From Bacillota bacterium (GTDB taxonomy: Bacteria > Bacillota > Clostridia > Lachnospirales > Lachnospiraceae), in the NCBI GenBank assembly GCA_023395555.1, contig JAEWYQ010000020.1, positions 28,243 to 92,242 of the forward strand: a stretch of 64,000 bases of DNA, read 5' to 3'. Within the stretch, counting starts at the first letter, position 1. Each line of letters begins with the position of its first letter. Shown here one piece after another: positions 1 through 6,792 of this stretch. The notes beneath the pieces were generated by a model. It saw only the letters and a list, made by a program, of their open reading frames with translations. It ran no database searches and had not been told where the DNA came from. Position numbers and translations under genes: made by a program.

Positions 1-2
1 AG

Positions 3-458
3 ATACTTATGGCGATCACCGGCCAGGGAGTGAACTCAACGATACTCATATTGATTTTTCATAACTTTTTCAACCTGATTCCCTACTCTCTGGATGAGGC
101 GGCCATGATTGACGGAGCCAGTCCCTTACAGGTTTTTTACCAGATTGTAGTGAAGATTTCCGCATCTACGGTGCTGGTAGTCTTCCTGTTTTCCTTTGTG
201 TGGAACTGGAACGAGACCCATGTTACCGCAACCCTGGTGCGCGATAGCATTAAGCTTCTGCCGGCCAGGCTGAATGTCTTTGACAATGCGTTTCAGAGCT
301 ATGCCTCCTCGTCAGGCGGAAGGGGAGATTTCAGAATTAATGAAGCTTATAAGATGTCAGCTACGCTGATATCGATTATCCCTCTGCTGATCCTGTATGC
401 TTTTGTACAGAGGCAGTTCATACAGGGTATTGAGAATACGGGTATCACGGGTGAATAG
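3..458 (+). CDS. Carbohydrate ABC transporter permease, C-terminal part (cut by window start)
   Basis: Only the last 150 or so residues lie inside the window, and the reading frame is open to the left edge, so the gene starts upstream. The inner-membrane permease signature is clear: an EAA loop (DEAAMIDGASPLQVFYQIV), then a hydrophobic helix with SFVWNWNE, a soluble loop, a last hydrophobic segment (LISIIPLLILYAFVQRQF) and the MalG-type tail QGIENTGITG. This is the ATPase-docking half of a binding-protein-dependent sugar importer. The tail closely resembles that of the permease ending at 61197. It lies 64 bp before a glucanase lipoprotein gene, so the transported sugar is probably a glucan oligosaccharide; that is inference. 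Confidence 0.9.
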   Translation: MLMAITGQGVNSTILILIFHNFFNLIPYSLDEAAMIDGASPLQVFYQIVVKISASTVLVVFLFSFVWNWNETHVTATLVRDSIKLLPARLNVFDNAFQSYASSSGGRGDFRINEAYKMSATLISIIPLLILYAFVQRQFIQGIENTGITGE

Positions 459-522
459 GAAAGCGGCAGTAACAGTCCAACCTATGGCAGGGAGGAAGAC
501 AACAAAAGTATGGAGGTATTTC

Positions 523-1491
523 ATGAAGAGAGCAATATATAGAACTGCAGTGGCAGCAGCCGGGCTTTTGCTCTGCCTGCCCTTAGGGGCATGCAGCCTT
601 ATGGGAGGCAAGAAGGAGAGCGGTTTTCGGACCGGCAGTTCGGTTTCCATTGCGTACGTTGATCCCAGCAAGATAGAGGAAGTGCCGGAAAAGGATCTGA
701 AGGCAAAGAATTTTGAATATGACTATGATTCTCTGACCTATGAGCTGGTCTGGTCCGATGAATTTGATTACGAGGGTCTGCCCGATGATACCAAATGGAA
801 TTACGATGTCGGCGGAAGCGGCTGGGGCAATAATGAGCTGCAATATTATACCTCCGATCAGAATGCCTATGTAGAGGACGGCAATCTGGTGATTGAAGCG
901 AGAAAAGAGGATTATGAGGGAATGCAGTATACCTCGGCCCGGATGATCACTAAAGGAAAGGGAGATTGGATCTATGGCCGGTTTGAGATTCGGGCGAAGC
1001 TGCCGGACGGACGGGGAACCTGGCCTGCAATCTGGATGCTTCCTACAGACTGGTTCTACGGATCATGGCCTGCTTCGGGAGAGATTGATATCATGGAGCA
1101 TGTAGGCTATGACATGAACCAGGTTCATGCCTCTGTCCATACCCAATCCTATTATCACAAAATTAACACACAGAAGTCGGCCGCCAAGCGTGTGGAGGGG
1201 GTCAGTGAGGATTTTCATGTCTATACGGTAGAGTGGCTTCCGGATAAAATAATCGCTTATATTGACGGTGAGCAGTATTTTACCTTTGAGCCGGTGAAAT
1301 ACAAGCCTAACCCCACTTATAAGGAATGGCCTTTTGACCAGAGAATGCATCTGCTGCTCAATATTGCGGTAGGCGGAGACTGGGGCGGAGCGAAGGGTGT
1401 GGATGAGAGTATCTTTCCCAAGCAGATGGTTGTGGATTATGTAAGAGTATACCAGAGTGAGGAGATCAACCGCCTGGCGGAAGGAAAATAA
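523..1491 (+). CDS. GH16 beta-glucanase lipoprotein (laminarinase/lichenase type)
   Basis: An exported endo-beta-glucanase of about 322 residues. The ATG at 523 is chosen because GGAGGT lies just upstream (512-517) and because it gives a proper lipoprotein signal: hydrophobic core, then LGAC with Cys24 as the lipidated residue. The frame stays open further upstream, but that stretch overlaps the permease. The GH16 catalytic motif ExDxxE is present as GEIDIMEHVG (Glu187 nucleophile, Asp189, Glu192 acid/base). Flanking family features are WSDEFDYEG, the WPAIWMLP segment and the C-terminal VDYVRVYQ. Members cut beta-1,3 or mixed beta-1,3/1,4 glucans; which of these is not decided. It sits between a sugar permease and a GH5 enzyme, as expected for a glucan locus. 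Confidence 0.93.
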   Translation: MKRAIYRTAVAAAGLLLCLPLGACSLMGGKKESGFRTGSSVSIAYVDPSKIEEVPEKDLKAKNFEYDYDSLTYELVWSDEFDYEGLPDDTKWNYDVGGSGWGNNELQYYTSDQNAYVEDGNLVIEARKEDYEGMQYTSARMITKGKGDWIYGRFEIRAKLPDGRGTWPAIWMLPTDWFYGSWPASGEIDIMEHVGYDMNQVHASVHTQSYYHKINTQKSAAKRVEGVSEDFHVYTVEWLPDKIIAYIDGEQYFTFEPVKYKPNPTYKEWPFDQRMHLLLNIAVGGDWGGAKGVDESIFPKQMVVDYVRVYQSEEINRLAEGK

Positions 1492-1544
1492 GACCCGGCA
1501 AAGAGCTGGGATGGAAGGAACTGTAACGAAGGAGTGAAGATACC

Positions 1545-1637
1545 TTTGCGAGGGGCTGTCGCAAGAACATTTCATGTAAGGCCTGGGGTCGTATGGACTT
1601 CCCTCACATGAAAGATTCTGCGGCGGCCCTTTGCAGG
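1545..1637 (+). other. Long imperfect hairpin between two glucanase genes
   Basis: Arms 1545-1577 and 1606-1637 pair over about 30 bp around a 28-nt loop. The last eight pairs (TTTCATGT with ACATGAAA) are perfect. Most departures elsewhere are G-U wobbles when read as plus-strand RNA, with one or two bulged A residues. There is no U-run after it, so it does not look like a simple terminator. The wobble pattern suggests the plus-strand transcript is what folds, for example as an mRNA-stabilising or attenuating element between the GH16 and GH5 genes. A decayed mobile palindrome is the alternative. Confidence 0.55.
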
Positions 1638-1698
1638 TTTGTGAGTTGTATAAAGAGGACATTTGCGCTAGATTATAAGGAAAGACATGGAGGTTGGG

Positions 1699-3786
1699 AT
1701 GAATAAGGGAATGAAACAGTATAGATGTGTTTTCTTCCTGTGTCTTTTTCTGGGAAGCATGGCTTCATGGCAGGGAACTGTCATTACGGTGAGGGCCGGG
1801 GAGGTTAAGGAATCCGGAGAAGCTTGGAAGAAGGAAGAAGTCGGGGAGACAGAGACTGCGGTAAAACCGGGGGAAGAATTAGGAGCAGAGGAGGAGAAGG
1901 ATATGACAGGAGAGTTATCAAAGCTTTTTCTAAAGGCGGATGGAAAAGTATTGCGTAATAATGCCGGTAAAGGAGAAGAAGTGGTTCTTCGGGGAACCAA
2001 TATCGGCGGATGGCAGGTGATGGAAGCCTGGATGTGCCCCACCACGGCAGCTGACCAAAGGACGGCCATCGCAGTCTTAACAGAGCGTTTTGGAAAAGAG
2101 AAGGCGGATGAGCTGTTCCGGATATATGAAGAAGCCTGGGTGACAGAGCAGGATTTCGACAACTTTAAGGAACTGAATTTCAATGTCGTACGGCTTCCTC
2201 TTTCCTGCTACCGATTATTGGATGAAGAAGGAAGACTCCGGGCAGATACCCTGGCAACACTGGACTGGTTTGTGGAGGAATGCGGCAAGAGGGAAATCTA
2301 TGTTATCCTGGATCTCCATGCGGCGCCGGGTTCTCAGAATGGCAGGGACCATTCCGGGGATACCTCGGGATCGATTCTGTTTACGGATGAGGCATCCCAG
2401 CAGCAGACGATTTCCCTGTGGGAGCAGCTGGCACAGCATTATAGAGGCAATCCTGTGATAGCCGGATATGATCTGCTGAACGAGCCGGAGGGAGCGGAGA
2501 GCGAGAGGCATCCATGGGGAGGGGTGCAGCTTCCGTTTATGGATCGTCTATACCGGGCCATCCGGGCGGTTGATCCGGACCACATCATAATCTTCAATGC
2601 CATCTGGGACCCGGCTCATATGCCGAAGCCTTCTGAGTATGGCTGGGAGAATGTGATGTATGAGTATCACTACTATGGCTGGGACGGAATAGGGGATGCG
2701 GGCGCACAGCGTAAATTCACGGACTCTAAGGTGGTAAATGACCGTCAGGCAGGCTTTGATGTTCCGGTGCTGGTAGGAGAATTCACCCTGTTTGAGAAGC
2801 TGAACAGCTGGGCTTATGCATTAAAAGTATACGAAGAAAACGGATGGAGCTGGACGACCTGGACCTACAAGACCGTGGATCAGGGAAGCTGGGGTATCTA
2901 TAACAGTACGGCAGGCACCACGCCCAAGGTGGATATTTATAATGATTCAGAAGAGAAGATTCGGAGCAAATGGAGTAAGGTGGGAACGGCCGAGAGCTTT
3001 CAAAAGAACAAGACCCTCTTTGATCTTCTCCGGGTAGCGGCGGCAGGGAAGAATACTACTGTGAAAGATGCCTATGCCGGGGCTGGAAGGTGGTTTCAGA
3101 ATGCCGAGCTTGGTGAGATCGCATTGCGTGCCGGCACGGATGCGGCGGCTGATATCATCTCTGCCCCGAAGCTTCGTTCCGATGCGGAAAGCGGTCAGGT
3201 AATCCGGCTTGTGGTGGAAGGAGCAGAAAGAAGACCCACGGCAACCTCAAGAAATGTATGCATCACGCCTGCAATCAGGGATTCAGTAGATACAACGGGG
3301 CTGGACTATCTGCTTTTTGATTCGTATGTACAAAAAGGAAATCAGGCACTTCAAGTGACGCTGGTAGATAAGGACGGGCGCACCTGGTCATCCTTCACCT
3401 CGGCACAGGTTATGCCCAGCACATATGGCTGGGAGAAGCTGTATCTGGATATGACGAAAGCAGATGTTGACAGAACGGCAATTATTGAGATACGTATCGG
3501 CGCGAATCATATGGGAACCTATTATTTTGATAATATTTATTTTGCAGATTCCTATGCGGCCCCTCTGCCGGAGGAAACAGCAGAGGAGATGGCTCTGGAC
3601 AAGGGAGTAAAGGGAACGGTAACAGACTGGAATAACATACCGGAAAGCAGCCGGAGTGGGGAGAACGCCCCCAAAGCGGGCAAAGATAAGCCATGGATAG
3701 GTTGGAAAGCCGCCGCCATAGCAGGGGTGGTATTCTGCGGTATCGTTCTGTCATGGATAGGGTATCGGAGATATAGAAAGAGATAG
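1699..3786 (+). CDS. Membrane-anchored GH5 glucanase (exo-1,3-beta-glucanase-like)
   Basis: A secreted glycoside hydrolase of about 695 residues. Two in-frame ATGs exist (1687, 1699); the second is preferred because GGAGG at 1689-1693 is correctly spaced from it. Order of parts: signal segment (residues about 5-30), charged acidic linker, GH5 barrel, C-terminal beta-sandwich module, and a final hydrophobic helix followed by a basic tail (YRRYRKR) with no LPXTG motif. The barrel start GTNIGGWQVMEAWM matches the NLGGW motif of exo-1,3-beta-glucanases (GH5_9 type). Glu262 in LLNEPEG is the expected acid/base and Glu361 in VLVGEF the nucleophile. It probably works with the adjacent GH16 enzyme at the cell surface on beta-1,3-containing glucan. 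The subfamily assignment is inference from motifs. Confidence 0.88.
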   Translation: MNKGMKQYRCVFFLCLFLGSMASWQGTVITVRAGEVKESGEAWKKEEVGETETAVKPGEELGAEEEKDMTGELSKLFLKADGKVLRNNAGKGEEVVLRGTNIGGWQVMEAWMCPTTAADQRTAIAVLTERFGKEKADELFRIYEEAWVTEQDFDNFKELNFNVVRLPLSCYRLLDEEGRLRADTLATLDWFVEECGKREIYVILDLHAAPGSQNGRDHSGDTSGSILFTDEASQQQTISLWEQLAQHYRGNPVIAGYDLLNEPEGAESERHPWGGVQLPFMDRLYRAIRAVDPDHIIIFNAIWDPAHMPKPSEYGWENVMYEYHYYGWDGIGDAGAQRKFTDSKVVNDRQAGFDVPVLVGEFTLFEKLNSWAYALKVYEENGWSWTTWTYKTVDQGSWGIYNSTAGTTPKVDIYNDSEEKIRSKWSKVGTAESFQKNKTLFDLLRVAAAGKNTTVKDAYAGAGRWFQNAELGEIALRAGTDAAADIISAPKLRSDAESGQVIRLVVEGAERRPTATSRNVCITPAIRDSVDTTGLDYLLFDSYVQKGNQALQVTLVDKDGRTWSSFTSAQVMPSTYGWEKLYLDMTKADVDRTAIIEIRIGANHMGTYYFDNIYFADSYAAPLPEETAEEMALDKGVKGTVTDWNNIPESSRSGENAPKAGKDKPWIGWKAAAIAGVVFCGIVLSWIGYRRYRKR

Positions 3787-3799
3787 TAACGCCGGAACG

Positions 3800-3840
3800 A
3801 TAAAATGCAGCTTGTTGGATACCAACCGGCTGCATTTTAT
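3800..3840 (+). terminator. Hairpin after the GH5 gene
   Basis: A perfect 12-bp inverted repeat (ATAAAATGCAGC at 3800-3811, GCTGCATTTTAT at 3829-3840) lies 14 bp after the GH5 stop codon. The A- and T-rich ends of the stem give a U-rich 3' side, so it should terminate the glucanase transcript. The sequence from 3841 to about 3980 holds nothing else recognisable. Confidence 0.8.
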
Positions 3841-3991
3841 TATTCCAAATCGGCTTATGCTAAGTTCATTTCATCCGGGATGCTTCAATTACCATATTGA
3901 TCATGGACATAAGGCAATACAGCCCAGGTAACGCTAATTGTTTTCTTTGAAAATATACGTAAAAATATATAAGTAAAATTATGTTTTCCTC

Positions 3992-4019
3992 TTGACAGAT
4001 TGTAAATCCTTGATATAAT
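3992..4019 (+). promoter_or_regulatory. SigmaA promoter of ahpC
   Basis: A consensus -35 TTGACA (3992-3997) and consensus -10 TATAAT (4014-4019) are separated by 16 bp. Transcription should start near 4026, giving a leader of about 80 nt before the ahpC ATG. Such a strong core promoter would need a repressor, in line with the PerR-like operator just downstream. Confidence 0.88.
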
Positions 4020-4037
4020 AATAGTAATGATTACTGT

Positions 4038-4052
4038 TATTAATTATTATAA
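4038..4052 (+). promoter_or_regulatory. PerR-box-like operator for ahpCF
   Basis: TATTAATTATTATAA matches the known PerR consensus TTATAATNATTATAA at 13 of 15 positions and lies just downstream of the predicted ahpC start point, where binding would block transcription. PerR is the metal-dependent peroxide sensor of Firmicutes and commonly controls ahpCF. No perR gene is seen in the window, so the assignment rests on the match and the target gene. Confidence 0.62.
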
Positions 4053-4104
4053 TCATTTTATAACCAAAAATTTATAAATTCAAATTCACAGGAGGTAATT
4101 AATT

Positions 4105-4668
4105 ATGTCACTAGTAGGAACAGAAGTAAAACCCTTCAAGGCTCAGGCCTATTACAACGGAGAATTCGTAGAAGTTACAGAACAGAGTTTCAAAGGAAAG
4201 TGGAGCATCGTATGCTTCTATCCCGCTGATTTCACTTTTGTATGCCCTACCGAATTGGAGGATCTCCAGAATAATTACGAGGCATTAAAGGCTCTTGGTG
4301 CAGAAGTATACTCTGTCTCAACAGATACTCATTTCACACACAAGGCATGGCATGACAGCTCGGAAGCTATTAAGAAGATCACATATCTCATGATTGGCGA
4401 CCCTTCCCATACTATTTCCAGGAACTTTGATGTGTTAATCGAGGCGGATGGACTGGCTGACCGGGGCACCTTTATCATTGATCCCGACGGCGTGATCCAG
4501 TCCGTAGAGATCAATGCAGGCAATATCGGGCGTGACGCAAGCATCCTGATTAATAAGATCAAGGCTGCCCAGTATGTAAGAAAGAATCCCGGCGAGGTAT
4601 GCCCTGCAAAGTGGAAAGAGGGAGCGGCGACATTAAAGCCCAGCCTTGATCTGGTAGGCAAGATTTAA
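4105..4668 (+). CDS. ahpC: Alkyl hydroperoxide reductase subunit C (2-Cys peroxiredoxin)
   Basis: A cytosolic typical 2-Cys peroxiredoxin of 187 residues that reduces H2O2, organic peroxides and peroxynitrite. The peroxidatic cysteine is Cys47 in FTFVCPTE and the resolving cysteine is Cys166 in GEVCPAKW, both at the positions of characterised AhpC proteins. Length is normal for the family. It has a strong ribosome site (GGAGGT at 4091) and begins an operon with the downstream ahpF, its disulfide reductase, 52 bp away. The upstream promoter with a PerR-like box predicts induction by peroxide. Confidence 0.97.
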   Translation: MSLVGTEVKPFKAQAYYNGEFVEVTEQSFKGKWSIVCFYPADFTFVCPTELEDLQNNYEALKALGAEVYSVSTDTHFTHKAWHDSSEAIKKITYLMIGDPSHTISRNFDVLIEADGLADRGTFIIDPDGVIQSVEINAGNIGRDASILINKIKAAQYVRKNPGEVCPAKWKEGAATLKPSLDLVGKI

Positions 4669-4720
4669 GGAGACATAAGATTGCAGGAAGTGGAATGGAT
4701 AAATAAAGGGGGACATAATT

Positions 4721-6250
4721 ATGATATTGGATGCGGAAATTAAAGAACAGCTGGCAGAGTACCTAAAGCTCATGGAAGGTGATGTACAGATCAAGTTAAG
4801 TGCGGGAAGCGATGACATCTCAAGAGACCTGACTGCTCTGACAGAAGAACTGGCATCCATGTCCTCCAGAATTAAAGTCGAGCAGGAGGTCCTGGACAGA
4901 ACCCCCAGCTTCAGTGTCAATCGCCCGGGAGAGGATACCGGGGTAGTATTTGCCGGAATTCCGCTGGGACATGAATTCACCTCTCTGGTGCTGGCTCTGC
5001 TTCAGGTCAGCGGCAGAGCTCCGAGGGTAGATGCCGGCGTACTGGAACAGGTAAAAGGTATTAAGGAGCGGTATCATTTTGAAACCTATATCAGCTTGAG
5101 CTGCCATAACTGCCCGGAGGTGGTTCAGGCACTGAATGTCATGAGTATTAATAATCCGGGCATAGCCCATACCATGATTGACGGGGCGGCCTACAAGAAT
5201 GAGGTTGAAAGCAAGGATATTATGGCCGTACCCTCCGTATATCTCAACGGAGAATTCTTCGGAAGCGGCCGGATGACTCTGGAAGAAATCCTGGCAAAGC
5301 TGGGAAGCAAGCCGGCTTCATCGGAGCTGGAGCAAAAGGAGCCTTATGATGTGCTGGTTATCGGCGGAGGCCCTGCCGGAGCCAGTGCGGCAATCTATGC
5401 CGCGAGAAAAGGAATACGCACCGGCATTGTGGCAGAGCGGTTTGGAGGGCAGGTAAGAGATACCATGGGGATCGAGAACCTGATCAGTGTTCCCTACATT
5501 GAGGGACCCCAGCTGGCTGCCGGACTTGAAGAACATGTGAAAAGGTATCCTGTGGACATCATGACGGCCCAGCGTGCCCGGGCTCTGGAGAAGAAGGAGT
5601 ATCTTGAGGTTACTCTGGAGAGCGGTGCCATATTAAAGAGTAAGACCGTAATCCTGTCTACCGGCGCCCGTTGGAGGAATGTGGGGGTGCCGGGAGAGCA
5701 GGAGTTTAAGAATAAAGGAGTGGCCTATTGTCCCCATTGTGACGGTCCCCTGTTTAAGGGGAAGGATGTGGCGGTGATCGGAGGCGGTAATTCCGGCATT
5801 GAGGCGGCCATTGACCTGGCTGGGATTGTCCGTCATGTGACGGTTCTGGAATTCCTGCCGGAACTTAAGGCGGATGCGGTGCTGCAGCAGCGTCTTTACA
5901 GTCTGCCCAACGTGACGGTTCTTAAGAATGTGCAGACGAAGGAGATCACCGGCAGCAGTAAGGTGGACGGCATCACATATAGTGACAGGGAGACGAAAGA
6001 AGAGCATCACATTGAATTGCAGGGTGTGTTTGTCCAGATCGGCCTGGCAGCCAATACCGACTGGCTCGGTGATACGGTCGGGCGCAATCGTATGGGAGAA
6101 ATCCTGGTGGATACCCATAATGCCACCAACCTTCCGGGAGTATTTGCGGCAGGGGATTGTACCGACAGCCCGTACAAGCAGATTGTGATCTCCATGGGCT
6201 CCGGTGCCGCTGCGGCGCTGAGCGCTTTTGACTATCTTATAAGAAATTGA
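4721..6250 (+). CDS. ahpF: Alkyl hydroperoxide reductase subunit F (NADH:peroxiredoxin reductase)
   Basis: A flavoprotein of 509 residues that passes electrons from NAD(P)H through FAD and two disulfides to AhpC. The N-terminal tandem thioredoxin-like domain carries the CHNC redox pair (Cys128/Cys131). A linker is followed by the thioredoxin-reductase-like part with the FAD-binding [12 protein letters not shown], the active-site disulfide CPHC (Cys337/Cys340), a second nucleotide-binding [12 protein letters not shown] and the late FAD motif [10 protein letters not shown]. Length and domain order are those of full AhpF rather than plain thioredoxin reductase. It is cotranscribed with ahpC and followed at once by a strong terminator. 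Confidence 0.97.
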   Translation: MILDAEIKEQLAEYLKLMEGDVQIKLSAGSDDISRDLTALTEELASMSSRIKVEQEVLDRTPSFSVNRPGEDTGVVFAGIPLGHEFTSLVLALLQVSGRAPRVDAGVLEQVKGIKERYHFETYISLSCHNCPEVVQALNVMSINNPGIAHTMIDGAAYKNEVESKDIMAVPSVYLNGEFFGSGRMTLEEILAKLGSKPASSELEQKEPYDVLVIGGGPAGASAAIYAARKGIRTGIVAERFGGQVRDTMGIENLISVPYIEGPQLAAGLEEHVKRYPVDIMTAQRARALEKKEYLEVTLESGAILKSKTVILSTGARWRNVGVPGEQEFKNKGVAYCPHCDGPLFKGKDVAVIGGGNSGIEAAIDLAGIVRHVTVLEFLPELKADAVLQQRLYSLPNVTVLKNVQTKEITGSSKVDGITYSDRETKEEHHIELQGVFVQIGLAANTDWLGDTVGRNRMGEILVDTHNATNLPGVFAAGDCTDSPYKQIVISMGSGAAAALSAFDYLIRN

Positions 6251-6268
6251 TGAGGAAATAATAAACAG

Positions 6269-6301
6269 AAAAAAGTCATTCCTACCGGGAATGACTTTTT
6301 T
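6269..6301 (+). terminator. Terminator of ahpCF
   Basis: A stem AGTCATTCC / GGAATGACT with a 5-nt loop, preceded by A6 and followed by T6, 20 bp after the ahpF stop. The A-run and T-run make it potentially bidirectional. Confidence 0.92.
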
Positions 6302-6326
6302 CTATGGCAGTCAATAAAAAATGAAA

Positions 6327-6355
6327 CTGACAAAAGCTATGCCATATGCTATAAT
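6327..6355 (+). promoter_or_regulatory. Promoter of the unassigned 6.4-6.7 kb transcript
   Basis: CTGACA (6327-6332, one change from TTGACA) and a perfect TATAAT (6350-6355) are 17 bp apart. The promoter fires into a stretch with no convincing protein gene that ends in its own terminator. Confidence 0.72.
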
Positions 6356-6361
6356 TAAATT

Positions 6362-6675
6362 ATGAAATGAGAGATTGAATGACAAAAGCTGCTTACAAGA
6401 ACTCCGTCTTGGGAATGATTTTCTCTTTGCCAAGGTTAATGAGTCAGAAGACAATTGGCCTGCTCCTGGACAGCAGGGGAATAAAATTGGATATTTATGC
6501 AAACGATAAGGCAGGAAGCGTATCTAATTGTGAACGCCGGCAAAAGCAGGGGAAGAATCTTCCCAAGCGCAGCAGGTATTATCAAGGGAACATTGATCTG
6601 GACCAGATATATTCAGAGGAGAGCCATATGAATCCGGTAGCAGTAATACTGAAACTACCGGATTTTCAATATTTT
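6362..6675 (+). ncRNA. Unassigned transcript: candidate structured RNA of about 310 nt
   Basis: A self-contained unit between ahpF and gdpP: a near-consensus promoter upstream and an intrinsic terminator at its end (AATCCGGTAG 6631-6640 pairing with CTACCGGATT 6655-6664, then a T-rich run). Inside are short hairpins, CCTGCT/AGCAGG (6459-6477) and GGGAAG/CTTCCC with a 3-nt loop (6550-6564). A 101-codon frame (6379-6684) runs through it, but it has no good ribosome site, no recognisable domain, and its end is made of the terminator stem, so a protein is less likely. I do not recognise the RNA family; it does not show tmRNA, RNase P or SRP landmarks. Confidence 0.45.
6631..6675 (+). terminator. 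Terminator of the unassigned transcript
   Basis: A perfect 10-bp stem (AATCCGGTAG / CTACCGGATT) with a 14-nt loop, followed by TTCAATATTTTG. It closes the transcript that starts near 6362, just upstream of the gdpP promoter. Confidence 0.72.
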
Positions 6676-6678
6676 GTC

Positions 6679-6707
6679 TTTTAAATATACCATTTTAATG
6701 TTATAAT
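6679..6707 (+). promoter_or_regulatory. Probable promoter of gdpP
   Basis: A perfect TATAAT at 6702-6707 with a poor -35 (TTTTAA at 6679). It leaves a leader of about 80 nt before the gdpP ATG. The -10 is convincing; the -35 is not. Confidence 0.5.
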
Positions 6708-6792
6708 GTAGGTTATCAAAGGCAATAGGTCGTGTATCGCCGGATATTGATAAGCTGCAATTAATTCTGTATTTTAAATTAAGGAGTTTAGG

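Noticed and set aside
397..522. Upstream extension of the GH16 gene frame
   Set aside because: It overlaps the permease and would bury the lipoprotein signal; the ATG at 523 has a good ribosome site.
6379..6684. 101-codon frame between ahpF and gdpP as a protein
   Set aside because: Poor ribosome site, no recognisable domain, and the terminator stem forms its last part. Kept as a candidate RNA instead.
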